DNA of 64,000 nucleotides from Cavia porcellus (GCF_034190915.1 NW_026947514.1:7208201-7272200); one strand, 5' to 3'. Positions 1 to 11,213 are shown, counted from the stretch's first letter. Notes: generated by a model not told the origin, from the letters alone. A program made the numbers and translations.

Positions 1-179
1 GAGTTTAGGACAGACATTTGAAGTCCCTGGTTTGATTTAAAAGACAAGCCTCGGGATGGTTATGGAGAATTGTCAGGTTATTTGCTCAGCCCATCAGTGT
101 TTAGTTCATGTCTTCAATGTGAAGTCAGAGACAGGGTTGGCAGTGACCAGCAGAGTTATCAGTGCCACTCCATCCTTTT

Positions 180-344
180 TTGTGGCTCTAAGGATGGAAT
201 CCAGGTCTTCACCCTGGGCTGCACCCCCAGCCCTTCTTGACTATTTTATTTTGAGACAGAATCTCACTGTGTTGTCTAAATTAGTCTTGAATTTGTGATC
301 CTCCTGCCTCAGCCTTCCAGTGTGTTGGGATTATAGGCGGGCTC
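180..344 (-). mobile_element. B1-dID SINE (ID arm plus B1 body)
   Basis: Read on the minus strand this is a B1 body followed by an ID arm. On the plus strand the degraded ID arm (wording like 'aatccaggtcttcaccctgg' and 'cacccccagccctt') precedes the B1 body. The body shows the reversed poly-A side (gagacagaatctcac), the internal 'cctcctgcctcagcc' and the 'gggattataggcg' head region. It is a non-coding 7SL/tRNA-derived retroposon and is diverged, so old. Confidence 0.75.
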
Positions 345-733
345 TGTTCCCCTTCTTAGATAATATTCAGGCTGGCGAGAAAGACGAGCTTTGGTTAAGT
401 GCTCAGCCTGGGAAAATTCACCAGTTTCACCAATGGCCAGAGGACCTGGCAGTCTGAAGTCTGGAGGGTTTCTCAGTGGAGGTGACGTGTCACGTGAGGC
501 CCAAGTGAGTGAAGCATTGCAGTCAGGACAATGACATCTTGGAGGCTTCCATGACATCTGCAGGTTCAGCTTGAGCAGAAACAGACACAATGCCACGCTG
601 CAGAGAAGAGAAGACTCAAGGCCACCGTGCCACCCTTGCTAAGGACAGGGACAGCCACGTCTGTCGTGCTCAGCCCAGGGCAGGGCCCTGGACTCGGCCG
701 TTCTGGACTCAGGTTCAAGAGCAACCCCAGGAA

Positions 734-853
734 GCTGGGTGTGGTGGTGTACTCAGGAGGCTGAGGCAGGAGAATTGCCACAAGTGTGAAGCCAGCCTGG
801 GCTACATAGCGAGACCCTGTCTCAAAAGAGCAGCGACAGCAACAACAATAAAA
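734..853 (+). mobile_element. B1 SINE
   Basis: Plus-strand B1: head 'gctgggtgtggtggtg', then 'aggaggctgaggcaggag', 'gccagcctgggctacatag' and 'gagaccctgtctcaaaa' running into an A/CA-rich tail. Part of the usual 'cctgtaatcccagc' segment is deleted. No ID arm is visible. Confidence 0.85.
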
Positions 854-1379
854 GAGCCACCCCGAAGTCTCAGGTTAGGGCCCCGCCCTCCTCGGAGTAT
901 CTGCGTAACAACGGCACCAACAGACCTGCAGCTGCCAGCACAGATGAGCTGCAGGAGCAGGAGCGTCCTCTTCGCCTCTGCTACCCACTGTCCCTTCCAG
1001 GCTGGCACTGCAAGAAAAGAGCCAGGTGGGGAGTCCTGGTGTCTGTAAATCCTGACGGGGCCCAGGGGCGCGGCAATGAAGGTGGCAGGAAAGGCTCAGA
1101 GTGGCTGGCGCTTCAGGGAGAGATGCTGGAGCCTCATAAAGAGGAACCTTCCACGTAGATGACAGGTGGCCCCGGTGAAGTCCCGTGGGACACTGAGACC
1201 CAGTCTCAGAAGCTGAATGCCACCAACCCCAAGGGCCACCAGTGCCCAGAACACGGGCCAGGCTGCCCCATCCTGCTGGAGCGAGCCTGGGCAGACTTCA
1301 GCCAGTGAGTGCTCTCTTTGGAGCCCAGCCACGGGATGTAAAATATCTAAAATACACAAGCAGTTCAGCTCCGGCTCCA
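854..1379. other. Unique GC-rich sequence, nothing recognised
   Basis: Mixed GC-rich DNA with no recognised repeat and no credible exon. Open frames are short and occur on both strands. There are a few CpG dinucleotides near 1,065-1,075 but no CpG island. Confidence 0.6.
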
Positions 1380-1482
1380 TCCTCACTGACACTTTCTGTG
1401 TCTCCATCTCTGTCTCTGTGTGTCCCTGTCTGTCTGACTGTATCTCTCTCTCTGTGGCTCTGTCTCTGTGTCTGTCTGTCCA

Positions 1483-1532
<50 letters not shown>
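1380..1532. repeat. TCTG/TC microsatellite
   Basis: A pyrimidine-rich low-complexity run of TCTG/TCTC words that ends in a pure (TC)n tract from about 1,487 to 1,532. Apparent Ser/Leu-rich or Arg/Glu-rich reading frames here are artefacts of the repeat. Confidence 0.95.
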
Positions 1533-1537
<5 letters not shown>

Positions 1538-1659
1538 CTCTTCCTCCTCTCAGCTTGTGAAAGGATCAGGTGCTGGATGAAGCTCTGTCCCAGCTCTTCC
1601 CCTGTCATCAGAGCAGAATACCCACGCTGCGCCCTTTCCAAAGAATAGGTTTGCTTTGT

Positions 1660-1908
1660 GCATCTCTGGAGTCCAGGTCACTCCGGGTGTCGGGGACAAG
1701 GTCTCTGCATGAAGTCATCCCAAGAAGAGGGGAGAAGGACAAGAGAGGGAGGCTGCCTCTTCCTTTCTTCAGGACCCCACCTCCGCATCACCAATCCTGC
1801 CCATGGCGACGCCATCCACCACCCACGCAGGGCCCACCTCTGAACACACTGGCACTGGGCACCAGGTTTCCAACACAGGAATTTTGGGGTCCATTCAGAC
1901 CACAGCAG
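1660..1908 (-). mobile_element. MLT1/MaLR-type LTR fragment, reverse
   Basis: The end '...ttttggggtccattcagaccacagca' is the mirror image of the usual MLT1 start (a TG-containing call of 'tgctgtggtctgaatg'). Upstream, 'cagggcccacctctgaac' fits the reversed MLT1 body. It is a non-coding LTR of the ERVL-MaLR group, decayed. Exact boundaries are uncertain. Confidence 0.6.
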
Positions 1909-3334
1909 GCTACACCCCTTGGAGTAGAGCAGATGAAATTGTCCTAGCTAAGTCCAGGGCACCCTTGAAGCAGGACCCCTGACCCCCAGCCTGGAGCTCA
2001 CCACATGGGATAGCTGGGCTTCTGGGCACTGGTAGTGTAGATGCCAGAGTCCACCCCGGGCCTGGGCTCAGCAGAGCATTCGAGGTGAGACCAGGCTGAC
2101 AGCAAGGAGCCGGTCACTCCTGCCCCCAGTGCCCCAGCTGCACGGCTGTGCACAGTCCCAGGACGACGGCCCACAGCTCTGGGCGGGAACTCATCCAGGT
2201 GGAAGCAGCGGGAGCCTCCAAGCCCACGGGCAGCTTCTGCACAGGACAAGTCCCCAGGTGTGACCAATAACAGCACAGCAGCACTAGAGAAGGTCACATG
2301 GCAGAGAAGCGGCAGAGCCAGGCTGCAGAACCAGGTGTGCACTGTCCCAGAGTCCCCCTTCCCCTATACCCACACCCTTGCCCATGCCCATGCCCTCTCT
2401 GACTCAGCAGATCCCCCTGCTTCTCCCTGCCATGCTGTCTTCCACCTCCCCTCCTGCCCTCCCTGTCACTGTGACCCCCAGCCACTGCTGCTTGCGGCCT
2501 GGCTGTGGCTGGGACCCCACTGGACCTTGCAGCGTGCCCACCAAATGCACCTGGAGTAAGCAACAGTCTCTATGTCTTTACCCCCACATGCCCAGGGATG
2601 GCACCAGATGACCCGAGGGCATGAGGTCACCAGTACGCAGGGCACTGCCCTGATCCACTCCTCATGCCCCTCTTCCCCAGCAGGAGCGGTCTTTTCCAGA
2701 ATCAGGAAGAGGAGACAGCTCCTCATAGCCCAGCGCACACCACGCCCTGGTTCCGGATGCTCCTAGGGCACTTAGGACTCAGTTTGCAACTTCCATGCCA
2801 CCTCTTGATTACTCATCTGATAAACACTCACCAAGCACCCTCTGTGGGCCACACTTGCCCCGGGGACATCATGGTCCATGAGACAGGCTTCGCCCTTGCC
2901 ATGTGGACCTTGTGCTCCCTGTGTGCAGAGACCATAAACCTGTGCGTGAGCGACCACAGGGAGAACCGCATGGGACACGTTCTGGAATGAAGCAAACAGG
3001 TGCCCAGCTGGAGGGGAGCTGCTCCAGCCCCGGATGGAGGGACACAGCAGAGCTGCCCTCTGCAGGATGGACATCACAGAGGTTTCCCACAGGAATTCGC
3101 CTTTGCACTCAGCCCCGCCTGAGGCCACTACACCAGGAGCGAACCCTCAGCCGTCTGAGAGCACAGAGGGTGGTGCCCGGGGTGAAGCCATGATGAGGAC
3201 CAGAGGCCTCCTAGACCTGTGTGTAAAGAAAGCTCTACAGGGCCCAGGATTCTTCACCTCAGCACCCTGCTCCATCCTTCCGTGCTGTGCCTCCCACTTT
3301 CCTGTCCCCAGGACACAATACCCGGAAACCACAA
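1909..3334. other. Mostly unique sequence with a weak L2-like stretch
   Basis: No gene is recognised. The stretch 2,805-2,960 (conserved wording 'taaacactcaccaagcaccctctgtgggcc', then 'ggacatcatggtcc') resembles an ancient interspersed repeat often seen as L2/MIR-class relics ('attgagcacctactatgtgcc'). The rest is GC-rich single-copy-looking DNA. Confidence 0.4.
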
Positions 3335-3339
3335 TTTGA

Positions 3340-3661
3340 TGGAGGGGAGGTTTGTGGTTGCTCAGAATTCACTCTGACTCCAAGGCAGAAATAAGGCGGC
3401 AGAGAGGCCTGGAGGAAGAAAAGGTGCTTGCCTCATGGCAGCCAGGAAGCAGAGAGCGAAGGGAGGGGGGCAAAAAGGACACAGCCTTCCGGTCAGGTCA
3501 GGTCCACAGCGACCCACCTCCAACCAGACCCTACTTCCTGACAGGACACTCAGCTACTGGACCCCTCCATGGATGAGTCCTCCAGTGAACACAGAGCCCC
3601 CGTGATCCAATCACCTTCCACATGCATGGATTTCTGGGGGGACGTTTTGGATCCAAACCAA
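3340..3661 (-). mobile_element. MaLR-type LTR, reverse
   Basis: Read on the minus strand it begins 'tggtttggatcc', has a C/T-rich middle with 'ctgcttcctggctgccatgag', and ends near 3,340. The same order of landmarks (TGGTTTGGATC start, 'ttcctggctgc' middle) occurs in the forward copies near 20,280 and 38,200. Decayed solo LTR with no internal retroviral genes. Confidence 0.65.
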
Positions 3662-4568
3662 AATACGTGCATTTATTAACATTTGCGTTTTTTCGTTGTT
3701 TTGTTCTGGGGTGTCTTTTTCCACCTTGAGGTTCTTCTGAGTTCCTTAAAGTCACTCCATCTTGCTCCCCATAATATCCCTCTGCCTACAGAAATGCAGA
3801 GGAGACAAAGACATTGTGGGAAAGTGCCCAGTCTAGGGACAGCCTGGGCACCAGGGATGCTGGCCTGATGGACGCAGGCACCTCCGTCCATGCAGATGTA
3901 GGGTGCTGGGTGGCAGCTGGACCTCAGCAGTGTCTCTCCATCCTCACTGTATTGTGCACTACTGAGCACTAAAGCAGGGTGAACACTGGCCACCGTCATC
4001 CCAAGAAAAAACACATCGCTCCTGCCACTGTGTCGTGGGTACCAGGTTGAAGCGCTCACCAAGAAAATGACTGCTCGCCTAGCTGCCCCTGCAGGAGGAG
4101 AAACCAGAAGTAAGCACCTGTCGGGTTCCACAAGGCTTCATGGTCCCAGAGCATCTGTTATCTTCCTCCACAGCAGAATCTGGAAGGTTCTTCCCCGCTC
4201 CTCTCTGTCCAGCTTAGAATTCTGGACAGATTCTAAGCCCCAAAGACCTGGGTGGGGGACAGCAGCATCCGTGTTAAAATGAAACCAAGATCTTAGCAGC
4301 CAAAGCCTTACCTTTGTGATTAAAGACAGCAAACGGTGAGCTCTGCCCCCAGAGAGTAAAGCGCCCGAGGCTCCACGCCTATGACCATCAGAACCCTGGA
4401 ACCAGGGAAAATGATGCGGGGAAGGGGCCAAGCTGCACCCGGTAACTAAAAGATTCTAAAACAGACCAGAGAATTAGTGTAATAAGGAGAAACTAGAAAA
4501 GCATTGGTACATATTTATGTAACAAGAGGCGAGGAAATTTATTTTAGCTATAATAAGCCACAAAACTC
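3662..4568. other. Unique sequence, nothing recognised
   Basis: Single-copy-looking DNA. A short inverted repeat, 'cttagaat...attctaag', lies near 4,203-4,228. No exon, RNA gene or repeat could be supported. Confidence 0.5.
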
Positions 4569-4695
4569 CTGAGTGTATAGCTGTGATCCCAGCGCTCTGG
4601 GCAGCTGAGGCAGGAAGACTGTAAGCTGGAGCCCAGCTCTGGTGACTCAGTAATGCAATTGGACCCTGTCTCCCAACAGAAAGTAGAAAAGGACA
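4569..4695 (+). mobile_element. B1 SINE, diverged
   Basis: Plus-strand B1 body: 'gtgatcccagcgctctgggc', 'agctgaggcaggaag' and 'ggaccctgtctcccaac', followed by an A-rich tail. The head is degraded. It directly precedes an ID element, so the two may be one old B1-dID unit. Confidence 0.75.
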
Positions 4696-4707
4696 GGAGG
4701 TGTGGTG

Positions 4708-4858
4708 CCCTGGGGATTTAGCTCAGCAGCGTACGTGTCTGCCTGGCAAGCATGAGGTCATGAATTTGATCCCCGGTACCAAAAAAAAAGAAAGTATAGT
4801 TCAAGGTGGGCCCTGGGTTCAATCCCTGGTACCACACTGAAAAGAAAGAGGAAAAGAA
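4708..4858 (+). mobile_element. ID-type SINE plus a second ID 3' fragment
   Basis: The first element shows 'ctggggatttagctcagc' (tRNA A-box region), 'gcctggcaagcatgagg' and 'gaatttgatccccggtacc' (B-box region), then an A-run. A second truncated unit, 'ccctgggttcaatccctgg', follows at about 4,810-4,840 with its own A-rich tail. These are tRNA-Ala-derived SINE relics, not functional tRNA genes. Confidence 0.85.
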
Positions 4859-5188
4859 AATACTGATTTGAGAAATATTTTAAGAGTCTGGATTTCAAAT
4901 ATAAGAGGGAAAAGTAAGCCTCACACCAGGAAAACTGTGTTGGACACTCACGTAAATAAAGAATCCATGCTTTACTATAAAAAGTTGTCCTGTAAATTTT
5001 CTTGAAAAAGATGATCTCTGCCCCCACCCCATCAAAGGAGGAAAGGAGGGAAACAAAATTCATGACAGACAAATGTTAGTGGGGGAAAAAAATCTATATA
5101 CCATGTAATCAAGAAACAGAGATTACAAACAGTGTCTCAGCCATTCCAATTGGCTATAATTTCTGTTCAAATACTGGTCTTCAGTATT
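4859..5188. other. AT-rich unique sequence
   Basis: AT-rich intergenic-type DNA between the ID cluster and the solo LTR. Nothing recognised. Confidence 0.5.
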
Positions 5189-5988
5189 TGTTGTAGTCAG
5201 GCGTTGCAAGGAGAACAATTATATACAGGACACGGAATTTATAGCATTATTTTAAGATGGTCCCCAGAGTTAAACACAAGAAAATGCAGGACATCTGTTC
5301 ACAACACTAAAGATCCAAGAAAATCTAGCCAAGGGCCTGGATTGCACAGCAATGTCCTGCAGGAGTCCAGCAGAGGCCTAGAGCCCACGATAGTGACCCA
5401 TGAAATTCTGTTTTACAGATCTGTGCTGGGAAGGCCCCAAGGTCAGCAGTGGAAGCTAGAAAGTCTGTACCAGCGGGTGAGGATTTGTGCCAGCAGGCTA
5501 AGGGTTCTGCACTGGAGCCAGGAAGCAATGCTCAAAATAAGGACCAGTGGGCCCCCAAATAATACCACAGCCGTCCCCAGTGACAGTGAGGTCCCGAGCT
5601 CCCGTACCGATGAGAACAGTCTCGTACGTGTCCGGAAGCCAGCGTGACAAACTTCTCTTGGAGATTAGACAGCACACACCTTCCCCTCCGGAGCCAGGAA
5701 GCGATGCTCAGTGTACAGACCAGAGCTCCCCCAAAGTGAACCACAGCCACTCTCAGAAACAAGGTCCTCCGGTGATAACAGCCAAGTTCGTATTAGGGGA
5801 GCCAGTATGACAAGCTCCTCCAGGGGAACAAATGGCCCCAGACAGCAACACCTAGGAGAACCCACAATACCTCACTCTTCTCCACATTTCTATTTATGCT
5901 GGCCACTTTCCTCATGGGCCATCTACACTCAGCACCGTGCTGATTTAATTCAACTGATGTTAAGCTGACCACCAGCTTTTAAGCCACA
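5189..5988 (-). mobile_element. Solo LTR of a rodent endogenous retrovirus, copy 1
   Basis: About 800 bp that matches a second copy at 27,174-27,980 in the same orientation across most of its length. Read on the minus strand it starts TGTGGC, has a TATA-like 'cataaatag' about 80 bases in, carries a duplicated block of about 170 bp containing 'ctggctcc', and ends 'gactacaaca'. TG...CA ends and a promoter-like box point to an LTR. No gag, pol or env sequence lies beside it. Open frames here are an accident of the repeat. A clean target-site duplication is not visible for this copy. The family is not named; class II or ERVL-like are both possible. Confidence 0.7.
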
Positions 5989-6059
5989 ATAGTACTGTAT
6001 TCCACCATTAGAGGCCAAAATTTTTACTTCAACCTTAATTTTTATGACCACGCCTGGGG

Positions 6060-6535
6060 CAGACAGAGGAACAGACTCCCAAAGATGCCCTCATCTCTAT
6101 CTTTAAAATCTGCCAATTTAAAAAGGAAGTTAAAGAAGCAGACGGAATTAAAGCTGCTAATCGGCTGACCTCAAGGTGCGAGGGTCCTGGGTTATCTGCG
6201 TGGGGCCAGTGTGATCCTGAGTCCTTGACCTTGGAAAGGGGGAGTGGAAAGGTCAGTGTCACCATGATGCGGCAGGGGAAAACCTGCTGGAGCTGGCTTT
6301 AAAGGTGGAGGAGCCACAAGCCAAGGAACACGGAGGGCCTCTAGGGCTGGAGAAAGCAAGGAAAAGATTCTTTCGGGACCTCCCGAGGGAAAACACCCCA
6401 ACCGCACCTTGGTTTTAGCCCAGTAAGCTCCATTTTGGATGAGACCTCTTTTTAGGATAATGTCTGTCTGGCTGGAAGCCACTGGATTGGTGGAAATTAG
6501 TTCACAAAATCGAATCCTGATCTGTTGGCTTTGCT
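6060..6535 (+). mobile_element. MLT1/MST-type MaLR LTR
   Basis: Plus-strand landmarks in the expected order: 'taaagctgctaatcggctgacc', 'gggttatctgcgtggggcc', 'gagccacaagccaaggaaca', 'ggcctctagggctgg', and 'ttggttttagcccagtaagc'. These are typical of MLT1/MST LTR interiors. Ancient, non-coding, heavily mutated. Confidence 0.75.
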
Positions 6536-6539
6536 GGAT

Positions 6540-6808
6540 TAAGGTGCACCTAGCAGGTTAGTAGAGCACATTTCGATGGACCTGGGCGGGCAGTGGAGGT
6601 GGGGACTTGGGGACCACCGGTGGTCCCTCCTCCTTCCTCTCTGCTTCCTGGCTCCACGAACTGAGCAGCTTTGCTCCCCCATGCCCTCCCAGCATGTTTC
6701 TGTCTCGCAGCAGCCAGCGTGGACTAAAACTGTGAGCAGATTCCACCTGTCCTCCATTACATTGTGGGTATCAGGTATCCCACCCCAGCAAAGGCAAAGC
6801 TGACCAAC
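6540..6808 (+). mobile_element. MaLR LTR 3' portion
   Basis: C/T-rich middle ('ctttctctctgcttcctgg'-like wording), 'aactgtgagcagattccacc', then 'ggtatcccaccccagcaaagg' and 'agctgaccaacacc'. This is the usual end of rodent MaLR LTRs (a run of 'gtatttcatcacagcaa...ctaacac'). A perfect 18-bp palindrome lies inside at 6,610-6,627. Confidence 0.6.
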
Positions 6809-8209
6809 ACCTGTTTTGCCCTTAAAGTTATAATAACAATTTATTCTATTAGGTGATATTTTAAAATATAACCAAAGTTATATATTCAATCGTGTTTATA
6901 ATGGCATGATATATGAAAGAAAAACTTGCAAAAAGGAAAATAAAGTCATTTATAAAAATGAGGTCTGGAAACCAATTTCACTGCACATGCTGTGCAGTAA
7001 TTGATAAATAGTATGCATCCTTAATGCTACAAGGCCACTAAAATCATTTTGTGGGGGATAATTGTTTTCATAGGACGGTGTCCGTGATACATTGGTTTGA
7101 AGATGGCCCATGAAGCAGTATGTACAATCTGCACAATCTTTGGAAACCACCTATCTCTGATGTCTCTATACCAAAACAACAGCCAAAATCACTGGGCTGG
7201 CTTCATTTTTCTTTCTGTGCTTGTCTATTATCTCCAAGTGTCAGGAAGCCCATGTTACCTAAGCAATTTTGCAAAATATATAGAAGTATCTTCTAAGCAC
7301 ATCATGTAATGAGATAAAGTACCACCGTTTCACAAAATCAAACTGTGGGAGGATATGTAGAGGCACTGGACACAACTGGTGATATGTTAATAATAATTAA
7401 TAATTGAGAATTTTGTGATCACTTATAGCGGGAATAAAAGAAAAAGGCGGAGACAGAAGACTGACCAGAAAGACACCTGCATGTCTGTTCCGGTGGGCTC
7501 ACAGGGGCTTCTGACACCCATGACTGAGGCATGGGGATTGTTTTGGTTGCCACAGAAGCACTTGTCACTGGCCTCCTGGACATCAGACCTGCAGTGACCA
7601 GCGCAGGCCAAGGGACAGTGACACAGCACAGTCTGGCGGTGACAGCGGCTTTCATACCAAGTGCCCTCGTGGCAGGCCGATGCCTCTATTGCATCGCTCT
7701 GCCCGGCAACCCTTGGCCAGTGCTTGCAGAGCGGGGTGCAGAGCTGGCAGGGAGCCCCATGCCAGGGCACCCTGTCTGGGCACATTCCTTGGAATCTCCA
7801 GGGCCACCCCCAGCTGGGTACAGCTCCACCTCCCCCTGAGGAAGCCAGGGCTACGGAGAGGACAGGAGGTTTCCTTGCTTCCTCTCTATGCCGAGCCATC
7901 TGCAGGCCACCTTGCACACTCTGCTCTGGTGTCCTGCACCCTGTTTGCTGTCCCAGGGTCACTGCAGTGGGGCACCCTCAGGGCTTCCCTGGCAGTGGAG
8001 ACTCATCCCTCCTCGGGTCTGCAACAGTCACCTTCCCTCCCACTCCCCACGGTCCCCAGGCTGCTGTGCCGCCGTCCTCTAGCTCTGTGTCCAAGTGTGG
8101 CTCTGTCTACCCCCTCTCTTGAACAGAAACTCTACCCCCAGGCTACTGACAATATTAACCTTCACCACATGAGTGGGGAAGATGTAGGAAGAGTGGTTCC
8201 CCCTTAGCC
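6809..8209. other. AT-rich then GC-rich unique sequence
   Basis: Positions 6,809-7,440 are AT-rich and repeat-poor. Positions 7,440-8,200 are GC-rich with several overlapping frames of 150-180 codons on both strands. Frames overlapping on opposite strands with no splice signals or similarity I recognise are not evidence of a gene. Confidence 0.45.
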
Positions 8210-8693
8210 ATGGTTTATGGGTCCCTTGGTTTAGGGAGCCTGGCCACAACCCTCAGGATTCTAAGAAGAAGATCTTGTATGATGATCAGAAGAGTCCATA
8301 GAGAATATATAGGCAAGAAGGTTCTAGAACAAGGCCCTGAGGCCTTATGGCTCTGCTCTAGATGGCCCCCTAAAGGCTCATGCCGTCTTAGAGCGAGTCC
8401 TGGAAGGTGCTTAGTTTGTGGGGTGCTATACTGACTTGCTGTTCAGAGGGAAGGTCTGGTCGGAAGAGCAGGTCACCGTGGATGTGAGCTCAAGGTGTGA
8501 AAATCCCGTCACAGCTCCTCCCTTCTCCGTTCCTGTCCACCATGCCGTGAGCAGCTCTCTTCCTCCAGGCCCCTGTGCCATACAGCTCTTCCTTGAAGCC
8601 AGCTGATTGCAGACTGAACTGTGAGCCAATAAACCTCTCCACCTTTTAACCATGGAGGCCGGACATGTGTCTCAGTGATGAGAAAAGTGACCA
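8210..8693 (+). mobile_element. MaLR-type solo LTR
   Basis: Starts 'tggtttatgggtccc' and ends '...tgtgtctcagtgatgagaaaagtgacc'. It contains the diagnostic 3' wording 'ccagctgattgcagactgaa', 'ctgtgagccaataaacctc' with an AATAAA polyadenylation signal, typical of MaLR LTRs. Non-coding. Confidence 0.75.
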
Positions 8694-9734
8694 AGAGGCA
8701 GTGGGGGTCTCAGAGTGGGCTGGGAGAGCCTCTGTGACTGCAGGGGGCAGACCTGCAGAACGACAGGCAGTGTCCATGGACCAGGCAGAGACAGCACCCT
8801 GGATGTTTTAATGACCATCTATATGCAAATCCAGTGGTACGAAATGCCATTTACCATGCCAACAGCAAAAACAGGAATTCTGAACATTCCTGACCATAGG
8901 GAGTGTTCTAGAAGGTTCTGGAAGGTTCTGGAAGTTTCTGTGAATGATCCTCAACACACACTCCCAGGGTTGCTACATTTCCAGGCCATGTTCCTTCACA
9001 ACTCTTCCCAAGTCTTTCTTTACAGACTTTGGGGGACACCAATAAGTAGGACAAAATCCACTGGGATTCTTACCTCAGGGCAGTGCCTGATACAGAGAAT
9101 CAAGTGCTACATGTGACACGGCCTAGGTGTCAGGGACAAACTCTCCCATGCCACCCCCCTGGGGGAAGTGTACAGATGTTAGGGACTTATATTTCTGTCT
9201 CTATACTTGCACCGCCAGTCAGGATCTGCAGCTGAGAAATTCTGAGTCGCTTAGCATCAGCTTGTTCGAGTTTCTTAAAAAAGATTCTGCCTCAAAAACC
9301 AAGTAGGAAACTGAGGGACCGAAATATTTGGGACTTGTGTGTGTGTCTTAACTTCTACAGGCTGTTGTACAAAGGTACTGGATTAAGAAGGATGGTAAGA
9401 AGAGTAAAGCAGGCTCTCAGGGCACTAGAGAATGTTTGACAGCATCACCTTAGACATTCTGCCAGATTAAAGGGTAGTCTTTTCCTCCATTGTCTGCTTG
9501 GCAAACTCCTATTCATCCCTTCCAACCCTAACTCAAATTCTCCACCACCTATAAAATATTTCTAGATGACACTGTTCCTTTTCACTTCCAGACTCACTCT
9601 CCCCTTAGATCATGCAAGCGGTGCATTCCTCCCCTCCTGGCAAACAGGCTCTAAGAGTCACCTTGCCCCATGCAGACTGCAGTGTGGCCCAGCCCTGACC
9701 TTGAGCTGTGGATGACAGCAGGACCCAAATGTGT
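8694..9734. other. Unique sequence containing a TTC/GAA array
   Basis: No exon or repeat recognised apart from the phased TTC/GAA array at 8,906-8,938, listed separately. Confidence 0.5.
8906..8938. promoter_or_regulatory. Heat-shock-element-like array (7 units)
   Basis: Seven alternating TTC and GAA triplets start at 8,906, 8,911, 8,916, 8,921, 8,926, 8,931 and 8,936, each exactly 5 bp apart and all exact. This is the known HSF1 recognition format (nGAAn units in alternating orientation). Additional GAAcaTTC dimer at 8,882-8,889 in another phase. It could equally be a short 10-bp tandem repeat (period ttctggaagg) without function. Confidence 0.5.
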
Positions 9735-9845
9735 GCATCTGAAACTATGTTCTGCCACTCTGAAGCCGTGTGACCTCCGGGAAATCACTTGACACCCCTG
9801 AGCCTTGAGTTCTTAGCTGTGAAGTGGGCACATGACAACACTGAA
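9735..9845 (+). mobile_element. MIR SINE fragment
   Basis: Core-like wording 'gttctgccactctgaagccgtgtgacctccgggaaatcac' and 'gagccttgagttcttagctgtgaagtgggc' matches the MIR core and 3' part ('tgtgaccttgggcaagttac...cctcagtttcctcatctgtaaaatgg'), strongly diverged. Confidence 0.65.
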
Positions 9846-10514
9846 TCAGAGTCTGGTGGTAAGAACTTCCTGAGAAACAGCATAACGTGCTGAGAACACA
9901 GCTCCCAACTTGAAGGGCAGCTTCACAACGCTAGTTTTCCTGATTTTTGTTCTATTGGTGATGAAGATTCTGAGTGAAAACGGTATCTTCTGTCTTCCCC
10001 AAGTGCTTAGAGCAAGGTTAGAAAAATTCACAGGGCCCAGGGCTGGTTTGCTTTGCCTGAGTCCTCCCGGGACCCCTGCCTGGTCCTCTCTGTTCCCAGG
10101 AGCCTGAGATGGGGTGCCCTAGGGGTGGGGAGGTGAGGAAGGAACCTCCTCCATGTCCCTGTCTCTCCCTCCCGTGACCCTGGGGAGGGACAGCTGGGAG
10201 AAAGAACTCCGGAAGGGCCAGCCCTGGCCACTAACAGAGGAATCTGGGGCAGAGAAAGCAGGTCTCCTGCAGAGCTCTGCCCAGCGTGGTGAACCTGCCC
10301 CGGGCACCTGGCGGCCCAAGGCTAGCTGCAGGCTGTGCAGAGGGGGGACAGCACCTTTGTGTGAGCTCCTCTGGGGTGGGCTCAACCAACAGGAGGACTC
10401 AGAAGAGAAGGGTGACAGGCCGTGGGAAACTGACCACGGTCAAGCTGAAATGCAGATGAAGCGATTCAAGGCCTTGAAGACTCAGACCTCGAGTCATCTT
10501 TACAGAGGACAGGA
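9846..10514. other. Unique GC-rich sequence
   Basis: Nothing recognised. A 178-codon frame starting at 10,153 runs into the following SINE and is not supported as a gene. Confidence 0.5.
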
Positions 10515-10698
10515 GCCAGGTGTGGGGCCCACGCCCGTAATCCTGGCACTCTGCGAGGCTGAGGCAGGAGGATTGAAGGTTCAAGGCCAGCCTCAGCAAT
10601 TTAGAAATTTAGCAAGACCTTGTCTTAACAAAATATTTCAAAAGGCCAGGAATGTAGCTAGGGAACCTAAGCTCAATCCACTATCATGAAAAAAAAGG
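10515..10698 (+). mobile_element. B1-dID dimeric SINE
   Basis: A complete dimer: B1 head 'gccaggtgtggggcccacg', 'gtaatcctggcactctgcg', 'gaggctgaggcaggagg', 'aaggccagcctcagcaattt', 'gcaagaccttgtctta', then the ID arm 'ggccaggaatgtagct...aagctcaatccactat' and an A-run. Such B1-ID dimers are known from several non-murid rodent families. Confidence 0.9.
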
Positions 10699-11098
10699 GG
10701 GGGAAGAGGAAAGAAAACTTTACTTTCCCATTTTACAATGAAAACCATTTCTTTTTGAGGCACCTCCTAAGCACTTACCTGCCTAAGAGTACGCGGGCAC
10801 TCAGTGTCCGAGCTGCCCCATCCCACACGGAGAGCTACTAACCTCAGTACACACTGTCGCTCGTACAGCGCCCTACAGAGAAGGCCCTGCCACCACCGGG
10901 CAGAGGCCACGGCGGGGCGCGCTCAGGGGTAGGCAGCTCTGAGTCCACCCGCTGCGGGCTCAGCTGCTGCCCTGTGCCCCACAGCCAGCCCTGCAGGCAC
11001 CTGGAGGACGTCGCTGTCCCTCAGAGGCCCAGAGCTCCGTGGGCCCTGGCACCAGGACGCAGTGAATGATCGGTGGCCAAATCAGTTAAATTAAATTG
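10699..11098. other. Unique sequence, mildly CpG-bearing
   Basis: Positions 10,780-10,950 hold more CpG than the neighbourhood (for example around 'cacggcggggcgcgc' at 10,910) but are too short to call a CpG island. No exon recognised. Confidence 0.4.
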
Positions 11099-11153
11099 CA
11101 AAAAAAGAGAAGGGAAGGAGAAGAGGAAGAGAGAGAGAGAGACAGAGAGAGGA

Positions 11154-11213
<60 letters not shown>

